From the NCBI GenBank assembly GCA_963855995.1, contig OY979718.1, forward strand, positions 28,243,282-28,307,281: a stretch of 64,000 nt of DNA. Direction: 5' to 3'. The translations under genes were made by a program, and so were the position numbers. The stretch is from Muricea muricata. Lineage: Eukaryota; Cnidaria; Anthozoa; Malacalcyonacea; Plexauridae. Shown here in pieces: positions 12,401 through 22,214 of the stretch. The notes beneath the pieces are model-generated. The model searched no databases and was not told where the DNA came from. It worked only from the letters and a program-made list of their open reading frames with translations. The first letter of the stretch is position 1; every line of letters begins with the position of its first letter.

Positions 12401-15400
12401 TGAAGCAATAGCATTACGAAAAGATGTTGCAAGTCTCATGGCCGAAGGTGGATTTCCTGTGCGCAAATATGTTTTTCATCCTCACCCGACATTCTGTCCA
12501 GTGTACCCAAAGCGAAACGAGCTGTCCACAGCAAAAGTCTGGAGATCGGACAACTCTCATTTGGGCGCGCTCTGGGAGTAAAATGGAATGCGCGGTCAGA
12601 CAGGTTTGGATTTGCATTGGTACACAACGACCGTCCGAAGGCTCAAAGCACGAAGTGGGGCGTACTGAAAAGACTGGCTGGGTTTGTATGATCCGTTGGG
12701 CTAAGCCAGTCCTTACGTTGCCCGTGCCAAAATCTTGCTTCAATGAACATGGTCACGTGATCTTGAATGGGATGATTTAGCTATTGAATTGGCAGAAATG
12801 GGAAAGGAGATGATTGCGCTCATATTTATCGCCAGCCATCTACGATCTGGTCCAAGCGCTTAGCAGTGTCTTGTGACGCCTCGGAAGTAGCTTATGCCGT
12901 GGCTGCTTTAATACGTGCATTGTGAAACCATGGGGACTATGTCTCCCACTTATGTTAAAAACTAGTTTGATGCCGCTAAAGAGGAGAGTTGATGGCCTAT
13001 CAACTCGCTATTCGGCTTGCCAAGATTATTTGCGAACAGTTAGATCTTGAAAAGTGCGAGTCAGATATCTCTCTGATTCAACGGCATTGTGGTGAATCAA
13101 AAGCGAACTAAGTTGCAGTCTTGCCTTCATTTCGTGTTTACATTGATCATCTGTATCGAAATAAAATGTTTAAATTGACTAAGACTATGCATGCGTAGAA
13201 ATCTAAGCCTACACGGTATACATATAATCATGGCATATCCAATCTGCAAGATTTCTTTTACAGCTGTACTAAAATATAGTCTCTGACGCTCGACTAAAAA
13301 TGTGCGTTCAGCCGTCAGCCGGGACGACAAGGATGGAGGATGGGATATGTATAAAACATAAAGCAACTATTATATATTGCCTCGTATCAGCACAAAGTAT
13401 GGCCTTATGAGTCACTCATTTTTAGTCACTGTGCTCAATTCATAACAGATTTATCACAAAATCGAACTTGATCAATCGGAAAGCTCTATTATTATCTTGT
13501 GTAGTTATAGGAAAAAGTTCAAAATAATTGAAACGTAACGTTAGCGCCATTCGATTTCCACCCGCGATTTTTTGAGCATCGAACAGATATTATTATGCAT
13601 ATATCCTGTTTAGTGGAGGGCAGTGTTCCATTGAATAGTCCTTCCACTGTTAGAAAAGGACTTGTGTTTGGTAGTCTTGGCTGTCGGCATCTTTATCATT
13701 CATAGCAAACTTTTTGGATTTTCTTGTTCACCTGGGGCCGGTTGTATAAAAAAGGGATTAAAGTTAACTATGACTAGTGGAAACGTCAACCAATCAGACC
13801 AACGTATTTTGTACTTAATCACTATTTAACTACAAAACAGTGATTAAAAAAGTGATTAAGAGTTTTATACAACCGGCCCCAGTTGTAGACGCCTGCTTCG
13901 CAATCCTCATAACAGATGTATTCTAGATACAACTTAGTATTGCCTCGATACAAGTAGACACAAGTTCGTTTCTTTTGCTGAGAGACCTTAGTTCAGGATG
14001 GCAAATAATAATAAATTTCTCGTAAAGGCAGGGGTTACATCGTTTAGTCCTGTGCGAGTATGGCTGGTATTTCTTAATTATTTTCCATTTTATGGAAACC
14101 CGCTTTTTTATTCCTTCAAAGACCAAGTGCGTTCTCTCAGTTTTGGGGCGTTTTTTGATTTTTTGTTCCGAAATGAACACAGTTACTGTGATTTATTGAC
14201 ATATCTGGTCTTAAGGGTTCCTTCTGTTAGGCCGACGTGCGCTTCTTGCGTGTTGCTATCTTTGTTTGTTACAGTTGTTTGACAGAGGATCTACTTAGAT
14301 TGGCATTTTCGTTCGAGTAGGCAGTTGTTTTTTTTTTTGGCGGCAATTGCGTACATTTTCTTGCGTTCGTGCTGTTTCGCGTCTTCATTTGTTGTGTACA
14401 GAAATGATGTTTTTGGCAATTGGCATACAACTGCTACATTCCCATTGTTACATCGAAATTCGAGTCTTCAGCTTTTTACGCCAGGCCTCGTTGTTGGTGA
14501 ATGGGAGTGCAATTTTAGCTTAGATGATGATGTCTTTTTCTAGGTCGGTGATGGTGGGTTTTTAGAGCCTTGGTGAGTATGTCGACAGTGATCGAGGGAT
14601 AAAAAGTCGACGACGTCGAAGCTGATAAATGAGTGTATGTGTGTGGGTTTCTTAGGAGTGTCTTTGAACCAACTTATGGCTGCTCCGTTATTCTTCCACT
14701 GATTTACTCCCGTAGCTGCCACTACTTTGTCGTTGATACACTCGAGAATTTTCTTGATTATACACCATTCCGATTTCAGATTTAGTTGGGTTTATGAGTC
14801 TGGATGTAGGGTTGTTGTTAAAGTTCGGTTTTTGGTCTTTTAGGGTGATAAGCTTTCTTTCTTGATTAGCGAGTCAATCTGGCCGGTTCTCAAGGTTTGT
14901 TGGTGTTACTTTGTTTGTTTGGTTTGTTGGGACTTTTTTGTATGATTTTGTGATGCTGATTTTGGCCAGTTGTTTGTAGGATGTAGAGTCTACACGATAG
15001 AATTTAGTTGTCTTGTCAACGGGGATAATCAGTTTTTGTATTATCTGAGTATATTAACTGTCATTTTCGTTAAGATCAATATAATTTTTAAAAGCCTATT
15101 TGTTGGTATTGTGTGATCCCTGTTTAAATACTTTTGTTTATAATTTATTAGGGTGGGCAACTGCCGAACTTGTCATGACAAAATTGTTGCCTTTATGGGT
15201 TGGCGCCAGAGGTATTGAATTCGACTGGAAATACATGCAAATGAGTTTTGATGCTAACATCGCGTTGGTAAGTTTTACTTACTGTACTTCTGCTGTCAAT
15301 CCGTCAAACCGTTTTTCACTGTACAAATAAATAACTGTCCAAATAACCAATTACACTGTCAAGAAGTAGAAGATTAAATGTCGATGATGTGTCATGTTTT

Positions 15401-16140
15401 TTGTCTTGTAGATACATCACATTGCGACAGCTACATTAGTTTGGTTGTGGTCGAGGCATGATCTGCAAAGATCTTTCCTTCCTGTTTTGGGTACATTTAT
15501 GGCTCTCTCGTGCTTTAAACCACTTATCATTCAGTGAGTGACCGCTATTGTATATGTTAATTTTAAACAGTTCTTATAAAAAGTTTGTGTTTTCTAATTC
15601 CATACCGAATAGTAACTAAAAAAGGTATGGGATATTGGCACTTACTAATTCGTTTGATTCATTTGAAAGAACTTTTTTGTTTTGATTTACTCTTTTTTAC
15701 AAATATCTTTAATGACAATTGTATGTTATACAACTTGGGACGTCATGTGGCCAATGGGCTTGAGAATTTATCCCAGATGGCATGCAGGCATCCCACGTGT
15801 TTCATTCAAAATATCTCAGGAGTCAAGCGGGATATGAAAAAGGTGTAGAGGCTCGTTTATTTTAGTAATGTTCTTTCAACTAAATAAGTGTCATTTAGTG
15901 TCAATCATGTCAATTTAGTGTCAATCGTATCCTTCAAGAATTAACACTATTTGTAGGAACAAGAATGTAAAGTTTATTTATTCGAACTGGTTTGATTTGC
16001 TTTCTAGATTCATCAGTTTCTCTTTTGGCATCATCTCATGGAATTTGTTGTTGTTAAAAACTGCGTTTACAGGCTGTGTTGGCATCGTGGCTCTCCAGAT
16101 TTATCTTGGATTAACAATACCAAAATCCCACCGATTATAA
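3452..16140 (+). CDS. TMEM147: TMEM147 (BOS complex/ER translocon subunit), 5'-incomplete, 4 exons
   Basis: Coding exons are 3452-3557, 15152-15267, 15412-15533 and 16008-16140 (TAA). Splice sites are tatag/GAATTC..TTAG/gtaatg, attag/GGTGGG..GTTG/gtaagt, tgtag/ATACAT..ATTCA/gtgagt and tctag/ATTCAT, and all phases agree. The exons encode 158 residues. Diagnostic blocks are [11 protein letters not shown] and [13 protein letters not shown] across the first junction, then [22 protein letters not shown] and a hydrophobic C-terminus ending KSHRL. These match animal TMEM147 (about 224 residues), so roughly 65 N-terminal residues are missing and presumably lie upstream. TMEM147 is a multi-pass ER membrane protein that, with nicalin and NOMO, forms the BOS complex of the multipass translocon. 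Introns are 11594, 144 and 474 bases. The first contains a GPCR gene, a GPCR pseudogene and many transposons. I recognised the gene from family knowledge, not a database search. Confidence 0.93.
3750..3929. mobile_element. MITE copy A (related to 57068-57281)
   Basis: Imperfect terminal inverted repeats: GTGCACGCGGTGTCGTTTCC at the left, and a complementary GGAAACGACCTCGTGTGCAT at the right. Its reverse complement matches 57150-57281 over most of its length, including the shared word GGTTTATGCTGGTTTTCATT. It lies in the large TMEM147 intron. No coding capacity. Confidence 0.7.
3930..5675. other. Intronic/5' flank of GPCR 1
   Basis: AT-rich, no gene recognised. A 20-base unit containing the palindrome CTTCTAATATTAGAAG is tandemly duplicated at 5121-5160, about 0.5 kb upstream of the GPCR start. 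A possible splice acceptor (GTTTTTCAG, ending 5664) precedes the receptor ATG and could end a 5' UTR intron; this is inference only. Confidence 0.35.
5676..6632 (+). CDS. Intronless rhodopsin-class GPCR 1, nested in TMEM147 intron
   Basis: 318 residues with seven hydrophobic segments. Class A landmarks: N-glycosylation site NGS at 10; Asn in TM1 (MANFLV); ICL1 HNPHNRC; TM2 LAITD with Asp66; paired extracellular cysteines Cys100 and Cys179; ERW at 126-128 replacing DRY; TM5 AYIDVF; TM6 CWVP at 258-261; TM7 NPWIY at 298-302. The tail is very short with no obvious palmitoylation cysteine. I chose the ATG at 5676: the frame is open from 5649 after TAG, and the only upstream option is a GTG. The gene is on the same strand as TMEM147 and lies wholly within its intron. 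The ligand is unknown. Paralogues lie at 22215, 36864 and 43436. All four share the ICL3 block KRLKKVT, expected to contact the G protein. Confidence 0.9.
   Translation: MRGSVTKAFNGSEDLFHPRVGSSVIFSIQASLSVMANFLVIFLFTCRRRLLHNPHNRCILSLAITDVLTGISLIFCPRLTIGETFYQSSALSFIAREFYCRVIWSNFLPFALGVASVYTSVVFSFERWLAVRRCIFYKTRFKTRHMNMLILASWITGFTAEIPIIVFAEGVYDQPSQLCRYILEKNKNSSILFSTVLFLFQTVIPLTLMTLAYIDVFRGIKTSLRFATSARAENINGLKRLKKVTTVAAVTTFVLVICWVPCSTYFFISLLLLKPLDDYKSPFLWLIGALPFINSCINPWIYVFSNPELRNALKGMSR
6633..7464. other. 3' flank of GPCR 1; poly-C tract; unknown open frame
   Basis: A run of 14 C lies at 6697-6710, shortly after the GPCR stop. An open frame at 7170-7355 (61 residues) is more GC-rich than its surroundings. 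It has no recognisable motif and could be a scrap of LINE ORF1 or another element. Nothing else is supported. Confidence 0.35.
8516..9903 (+). mobile_element. Tc1/mariner-like transposon inserted in LINE copy 1
   Basis: Terminal inverted repeats begin CAGGAAGTGGCCAAAAAAAG (left) and, read inward, CAGGGGGTGGCAAAAAAAGT (right). The right flank is TA, the usual Tc1/mariner target. The left flank is TG, probably a mutated TA. The element interrupts the RT frame of LINE copy 1: that frame reads ..NKSSGL before the element and resumes DKIPAKIL after it. Length is 1388 bases, typical of Tc1-like elements. Confidence 0.88.
8830..9796 (+). pseudogene. Degenerate Tc1-like DD34E transposase
   Basis: Pieces in different frames align with Tc1-type transposases in order. 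First is a helix-turn-helix/linker region ([29 protein letters not shown]). Next is the first catalytic Asp (VVLSDEPPF, about 9233-9252) and the second Asp (QHDNNPKHT, about 9498-9525). Last comes an open C-terminal frame from 9560 with [15 protein letters not shown], whose Glu completes the DDE triad. Stops and frameshifts, for instance near 9050 and 9410, mean it cannot make active transposase. Confidence 0.85.
11452..13110 (+). pseudogene. BEL/Pao retrotransposon fragment (PR-RT-RNase H), degenerate
   Basis: It starts right after the LINE (TATG)n tail. About 11452-11620 recalls the end of a BEL protease and the conserved linker that precedes RT (DVPIEP, then LGWLFAGPV). RT follows in shifting frames: RKFWGVDTF at about 11700, then an open stretch at 11926-12411 with [27 protein letters not shown] and [10 protein letters not shown]. 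An RNase H-like trace ([12 protein letters not shown]) sits near 12870. A run of 16 C (11752-11767) interrupts the frame. No LTRs, gag or integrase are seen. It is distinct in sequence from the BEL element at 16.9-21 kb. Confidence 0.75.
13640..13945 (+). pseudogene. GPCR pseudogene fragment interrupted by a MITE
   Basis: The sequence flanking the MITE matches TM1-ICL1 of the neighbouring receptors. On the left are GCAAACTTT and TTCTTGTTCACC, equivalent to ANF..LFT in GPCR 1, with a 2-base deletion relative to it. On the right is CGCCTGCTTCGCAATCCTCA, giving [14 protein letters not shown], the family's ICL1/TM2 signature. Homology fades beyond about 13945. Only this short segment of a fifth family member survives, between GPCR 1 and GPCR 2 on the same strand and inside the TMEM147 intron. 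Confidence 0.8.
13732..13882. mobile_element. MITE with perfect 20-base TIRs inside GPCR pseudogene
   Basis: 151 bases bounded by perfect inverted repeats CTGGGGCCGGTTGTATAAAA and TTTTATACAACCGGCCCCAG. There is no coding capacity. The target duplication is not clear, because the GPCR sequence rejoins without an obvious repeated word. Confidence 0.85.
13960..15010 (-). pseudogene. Degenerate reverse transcriptase of an unclassified retroelement
   Basis: On the - strand, read from 15010 downward, are [11 protein letters not shown], then [19 protein letters not shown] and [11 protein letters not shown] further ISWFKD and FISFDVVDF sit where related proteins carry a FD..EFYPSI motif. A broken stretch near 14450 recalls NxxWxKK..FDVTMG. 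I recall this RT family from uncharacterised proteins of cnidarians and other aquatic animals. Whether it belongs with Penelope-like elements or elsewhere I cannot settle. Multiple stops and frameshifts. It ends about 140 bases upstream of a TMEM147 exon. Confidence 0.6.
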
Positions 16141-16250
16141 AACGTCCACTAACGGTCTATAAAGAGACATTTAAAAAAGTTTTTAAAAGTGTTGTATGAG
16201 ATCTTAAATTCCTCTTCTATGTCATGGTTCTTGATCATGCATATATGCTC

Positions 16251-16256
16251 AATAAA
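16251..16256 (+). other. TMEM147 polyadenylation signal
   Basis: AATAAA, 111 bases after the TMEM147 stop codon, the first canonical signal downstream. Confidence 0.6.
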
Positions 16257-16259
16257 CTT

Positions 16260-16900
16260 GTAAACTTAAACCTAGCAATCTAAACAGACAAAGAGTGAGC
16301 AATGTAGCTGACAGCTTATATTTCAAGACTATATGTGTAACATGAAAGATCTGCTAAAAAGCTATGGTAAACTGAAGTTTAACAGGAACACTTTAAGATT
16401 ATTGTCCGCACAATAGGAGCGAAAGATTCCGAACAATTCGGGAATCCAAGACGGTTGCCTCATTCGCGTTTAGACGTACACACATGCAATGGTTAATGGG
16501 TTAGGAAATTAACCATCTCTATTTAGGAATAAATGTGGATGGTTTAGAAAAATAGTCAAACTTGAAACTTTTAAGTATACTGTACCTGGTAATTTGGGGT
16601 GTAAATGTTTATTTTGTAAGCATTGTTTATTTTGAATAAGGACGGACATGTTTTAAGAAAGGGGACAAAATCCTTTTTTAAGCTGACATAGGGATTTAGA
16701 AACAAACCTGGCAGAGCTAAAGGCGTCGCCGACTGATTTACGACTGGGAGACTGCTCCCCAGTGGTTGGAAAACCCTGTAATCTTACTGGCAATTCAATA
16801 TTTGACGGAGACTTCAAAACAATATATAGAAGTCCATTACAGAATTTTTATATTTGCTTTATTCGGTGAGATATTTTCACTTGAAATCTTTAGTTGTCTG
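16260..16900. other. Intergenic, no feature recognised
   Basis: Between TMEM147 and the truncated end of the BEL element. No integrase or LTR remnant could be read here. Confidence 0.4.
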
Positions 16901-18900
16901 TCAAAATCTGCTAAACCGATGTGTTTCAAGGTGTGTGTCCTTTCTGACTTTCGTGGGCAGCGTTTTTAATTCTGGTCGGGCTTCGGGGTCGTCTGACTGT
17001 ATTACTGTGAAATTTGGCTGAGATTCTTCGACCTCTGAATGACTTTGCTTGTAGAGAAACTGTGGACCACGTAGCCACGTTGAACTTTCGAGATCCTTGG
17101 CTTTCACCAGGCGAGTTGCTATGTCTGCGGGGTTGTGCTGTGTTGAAACGTAGCGCCATTGAGAAGGTGAAGAGGATTTCCGTATCCGTTCGACTCTGTT
17201 CGCGACGTAGACGTAGAACCTTCGAGTTTCGTCATAGATGTAGACAAGTACGACTTTGCTATCTGAATGATATATTATCCGGCCTGGTTGTACAACGCTT
17301 TCATTCAGGATCATGTCAGTTATTTCAACGGCAAGGACAGCTGCGCACAACTCTAGGCGAGGAATGGTGGTTGCATGAGCCGGGGCTAGCTTGGCTTTGC
17401 CAAAAATGAAGGACATTCTGTTCGACCATTGGGTTGTGTGGTCTTCAGATTAGAGACAGCACCAATACCTCTAGACAGACGCGTCACAAAAAGTGTGCAG
17501 TTCTATTTGGCTTGCTTCATCCAGTGAGGTGGCACAGGGGCGGGTTAACTTTAGGTACTGCAACTCGGTTAGGGATCCACACCAGTCGTTTCAGACTGCT
17601 TTTAGCTTTAGAGGTAACGGTAAGTCCCATTCTTCAATTTGTCTCTCCTTTAGCTGCTCTGTCATGGCCCGAATTAAGCACTTGCCTTGGATTAGCACCG
17701 GCGCTGCGATTCCAAGTGGATCGTAGAGACTATTGGTGATTGATAGCAGGCCTGGTTTGATGAATGGGTTGTTCCCGATTTTCACTGTGAAGGTGAAGGC
17801 GTCCGTCACGAAGGTCTGCGGCTCTGTCATCCGGTGGAAAGGCGTCTGTTACGTTTAATTTGGGTCGTTGGACGATATCTTATGCAAACGTAGGTTACCT
17901 GTGGCTAACATTGCTTGAGTGCGCTGCAACAGGTCGATGGCTTGTTGGCTGTTTGGCACGGACTTCAAACCGTCGTTGTCAACGAATTCCTTAGCATCGG
18001 CACCGAACTCGGGCTCTCCGACCTCTGCTGTCTTACGTAAATCGAAGTTGGCAATTTTCTGGAGAAGAAGTATTGCCAAATATATGTACCGTCATCCTGT
18101 ATTTTACAATCGCCCCGTTTGGATCGTTGTTGCGGTACCACAGGAAACGTAAGAAGTCCCTGTGGTCTTCCCTTACAATGAAGGAGTAAAACATTTGCTC
18201 GATATCCGCCATGAAGGCAGTAGAATGCTTCCGGAAGCGCAACAAAACTCCGAGCAGACTGTTCGCAAGGTTAGGGCCGGATAAGAGTAACTTATTTAGA
18301 GATACACCACGATTTTTGGCTGCTGAGTCGAAGACCACGCGGATCTTATCGGGCTTCTGCGGGTTATATACCCCGAAGTGAGGGAGGTATTAACATGGCT
18401 TTAACAACATTGGGTCTTGTGGCGGTACTGGTTCAGCGTGTCCCAAACAGGTTCTTCATGAACGCAATGTGGTGTAGCTTCATTAACGAGTTCCGGTCCA
18501 ACGTTTTTCTTATAGACTTAAGTCTCTTGTACGCCTCTCCGCGACTTTCAGGCAAAGTTATCACTTCATGACGAAACGGCAGCAGTGCGATCCAATTTCC
18601 TGCGTCGTTCCTTTTCAAGCTTCTTTCCATTATTTCAACAAACTTCCTATCCACCGACATCCCGGGTTTATCGTCGTTATCAGTACGTACGAAAACGTTC
18701 TTTGCGAGTCCATCATCGAAAAAACCGCTGTTGAATGTCTCTTTTCTTCCAGAGTCGGGGTGGCTCTCAGAAGGTGTATTCACAATCAAGACGTTGGAGC
18801 AAGGATCGAGGGCCGCCCGTTAGGTAATATATGTGTCCTATATGATGACATGTTAGCGGGTTGGTGAGCGCCGTCAAGACATACTTTGCCTAGGATCACC
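16901..18900 (-). pseudogene. BEL/Pao pol fragment: RT and RNase H, no integrase
   Basis: Reading down the - strand, the protease-RT linker contains LWAQHLDLGWVILGKV. RT follows in three frames: 18433-18789, 18033-18338 ([36 protein letters not shown]) and 17855-18079. The connection at 17591-17830 reads SLYDPLGIAAPVLI. RNase H is open at 16901-17416, with the BEL hallmark IPRLELCAAVLAVEI, the active-site word HSDSKVVLVYI and YVSTQHNPADIATR. In place of the RT YVDD the sequence reads EFVDNDG. Sequence stops resembling pol near 16900, so integrase and the 3' LTR are lost. Confidence 0.85.
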
Positions 18901-21060
18901 CATCCAAGGTCCAAATGCTGTGCCCAAAGGAAGGATCCTTTACCATTTCTCGATTCGTGTACCTTGTGAAGCTGCGGTACATTTCTCCCTACTAACAGCA
19001 GAATGTCGGCATCTGGGTCCAGTTCGGGAATGTTGTCGGCAATTCTCTAAGATGAGGATGTCAACCGTTGGGGTGGGAATTTCTTCTCTACCGTCTGGAA
19101 TAGCGTCACATTCTATTACCGAGGGTACCTTGTGGGTTCTTCGCCCATCCAATGATTCAATCATTAGGTTCTTGGCGCACCTTCCTTCTAGCTTAGATTT
19201 ACCAGCGTGTGTCTTCTGAGTGTACGAAGTAGCGTCGCCGTCTATGTCTAGCTGTTCAAATAGTTTTGGTTTGGCCAGGGAGCAATTGCTTTGACCGTCA
19301 ATGACGACGTAAGCTCTGATCTTTTTCTCCGGATTAGTCTCGACGTAAATGTTAGCGAGGCATATTTTCGAACAGGATCGTCCACCATGTTCGTTGCCAC
19401 AAAGCTCGGTACACTTTGCTGTTGCTTCGTTGTGCCCGCCATGACTTGGTGAGCCATTACTTTGGTCTTCGTTTATGGTTTGATCTTCGTTTATGGTCTG
19501 ATCTTCAGCTTCGCGTTTCTTTGGCTCCGGCGGTTTTCCAGCATGCATGACTGCTAAATGTTTGTCAGTTTGACATTCCAAGCACTTTACGGTATTGCGA
19601 CAGTACTTCGCTAGATGAGTTGTTGAGGGGGCACAACGAAAACATATACGGTCCTTTCTCAACATGTTCTTTCTATCTTCAAGTGATTTGCCTCGGAAAG
19701 CTCTGCACTTGGCTAGGGGGTGTGGTTTTTCATGGAGGACACACCATCTACTCGGATCGTGGGTTAGATCCTTTCTACTGCTTTCATCATCATTAGAGAA
19801 TTCGGTTCGGTACGTTTGTCTTTGTCTCAGCTCTGAGTTCTTAGGGTGCTGATTTTCTTTTTCGGGAACCTCTAAAGTCAGATTAGGGTCATTTCTCTCG
19901 AGCGCAAGGTTTTGAACGAATTTCGCAAATTCTTCAAAGGGAGGGTACTCTACTCCATGCTCGGTCTTGTAACGGAAGGCTTGGCGTTGCCATCGTCCTT
20001 GTATGTCCCCGGGTAGTTTAGCAATTATTGGTTTAATGTACATAGCTTCATCGAGGATTCTAAGACCGGGTAGACTACCGTCACTCTTAGCGCATTCCAG
20101 CTCTAGAAGAAGATCACCCAGCTCTTGCAACGTCTTTGGGTCTTTATAACCGACCTTCGGAAAATCCGTAAGCTTATCCAGACAATACAAGGCAATACTA
20201 GTTCCAAAGCGTTCGTCGGGTTTCTTCCGTCGTTCTTTCACTCGCTTTGCTGGATTTTTGATATACGCAGAGCGCAACTGTTGCACCAGTTTTTTAGAGT
20301 TCTTAGTGTTATACTAAGTTATTAACGAAAGTTCCTCAATTGGCGTAATGTTGACATGGCTAATCATATTCTGAAAGGGCTCCTTCCAGATGTGATAGTT
20401 CCCTGGTTTGTCATCAAACTTTTCTACTTTGTTGGCTATTAATTCCCGCCGTGCCATGAAATCGATGTATGGTTTCACACTACCTTGACTTGGATTCGAA
20501 TATTCGATGGGAGAGTGGTCTGAGTGGGAGGGTAAAAGGCACTTGAAGTGGAATCCAGTTGGGGAGATTGGACGATGGGAAGTTGAGGCTGGGTAGTCTA
20601 GTGTTGTGGTTGGGTAGTGGGGTGTTGAGGTTGGGTAGTGAAGTGTTAAGGTTGGGGTAGTGGAGTGTTGAGGTTGGGCAGTGGGGTGTTGTGGTTGGGT
20701 AGTGAAGTGTTAAGGTTGGGTAGTGGGGTGTTGTGGTTGGGTAGTGAAGTGTTGAGCTTGGGTAGTGGGGTGTTGAGGTTTGGTAGTGGGCTGGGGAAAT
20801 GTCAAACTGGCTTGACTGTAGCTCGTACTCGGCTGTTCAATATAAATATTGTCCGGTGTAAATCCGCCCTGGTTTTCAAGGTAATTGTTCACTCTTTGAT
20901 CAACGTTTTCTTCAGGTAAGTCTATTCCCCGGGTGTCAGAAATTCCTAGTTCGTCCTCTATAGCGGTGGCCTTCTGCTAAACGCCATTGTTCTAGTTGGG
21001 CCTTTTCGTTAATTTTTTGGCATTATAACGCTAACTCGTGTTCGTGCATTCGTAATGCTA
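18900..21060 (-). pseudogene. BEL/Pao gag-protease region
   Basis: A 448-codon open frame (18940-20286) contains a gag-like domain (about the first 130 residues) and a basic linker. Two zinc-knuckle-like clusters follow (CVLHEKPHPLAKC, then CFRCAPSTTHLAKYC with CLECQTDKH). A retropepsin-like core reads VVIDGQSNCSLA. This is the usual order for BEL/Pao Gag-Pol, and the pol pieces continue downstream on the same strand. Upstream, in other frames to about 21060, the gag N-terminal region includes a seven-residue repeat and a charged helix near 21000. The start codon of the original protein is not certain. Confidence 0.82.
20585..20800 (-). repeat. 21-base repeat encoding TTQPQHP heptads in gag
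   Basis: About nine imperfect copies of a 21-base unit (+ strand GGTTGGGTAGTGGGGTGTTG plus one base). On the - strand the unit keeps frame and encodes TTQPQHP-like heptads. The in-frame length suggests expansion while the gag was still translated. Confidence 0.75.
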
Positions 21061-21129
21061 ATTTAGACTCAAACTCAGTTCGTCATAATAGTTCGAACTT
21101 CGATCGCTGACTGTAGTTGGTCGTCGTGT

Positions 21130-21480
21130 GTTAGCAAATGCGTCGACTTTTTTTAGGAACAGGACCAACACCATGCTCTGTAAAAACAAGGCCAAAGAAT
21201 TCAAGAATCTTCTTAAGAAACTTCCATTTCTCAAAGTTAAGCGTAAGATTACGTTCTTGTGATCCAGTAAGACATTCTATTGGCGTGTTATATCAGGGAT
21301 TTTCTCGATTATGTCATCCTACTCTAATTTCTCAAGCTCATTCTCCACTTTTTCATAAAGGTGAAATGGTATTCTTCGCTGTGCGACAGGTGTAATTGTT
21401 TTATCGATTGCTATTTCAATCTGCTTATTTTCTAGTTTACCCAGTCCACTGAAAACAGGGGGGTGGTTATCCAAAATAGG
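21130..21480 (-). pseudogene. Ty3/Gypsy RT fragment
   Basis: Two pieces of a Gypsy-type RT on the - strand. Near 21350-21440 is the RT entry (TPVAQRRIPFHLYEKVENEL, then DIIEKI). Near 21130-21250 is the RT thumb region (NLTLNFEKWKFLKKI, FFGLVFTEHGVGPVPKKVDA). The palm with the active site between them is missing, so this is an internally deleted remnant abutting the BEL gag end. Confidence 0.72.
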
Positions 21481-22214
21481 TTGGAGGTTTTTGTCACTTA
21501 CATGCGTTTTGGATGTGTTTGTTGTTCTGCTTTATTTGTGTTCTTATTCATATATATTGCAGCAAGAGACAATTTGAAATCTGCCAGCCATATGTTCGAA
21601 ATCGAAGCACTTGATTTCTCCCGACTTTCTCGTTCGTGTTAAATGGAGGCATTGGAGACACAAACGAAACCATCGTCGTTGTTTTAAAGTTTTACCTCGT
21701 CGCCATTATTGAATGCTAGCGTATTCTTTTATGTATTGTATTCTCTTTCTACTCGCTAGCCCAGCATCACGACAAAAACAACCGTTCTACTCTCTTCTGT
21801 ATAATGCGCCTATTACCTAAGAGGCGTGTGCGAAGGTGTGTCTCAGCAACACTACACCTAATATGGAGAACATTTTCCGGTTTTTCAAATTAAAGGTCGC
21901 AATCTGTATAGTTTCTGACGTACTCTAGAGATGATAACTAAAAACGAGGATTATAATTAAAAACTTTTCTCACGCTTTCTCGCAATTTCAAGATAATTTT
22001 CATACGAACACTTGCCTTGATTACAAAGAATATTAAAAACAAATTAATATAAAAACCTATCACGAAGGAAGGGTCATTTATAGGCCGTCAAAAATTTTTT
22101 GTTAGCCGAGCGCAAAGAGCAATGTCACTGCACGTTCTCAGCAAGAGAGACAGAGAGCAAAGAATAGCACGACAATTACAATTTTACAACAAGACAAGGC
22201 TTCGTGCATACTAA
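21481..22214. other. 5' flank of GPCR 2
   Basis: No gene or element recognised. It contains the upstream region of the receptor at 22215; no promoter motif is distinctive enough to call. Confidence 0.35.
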
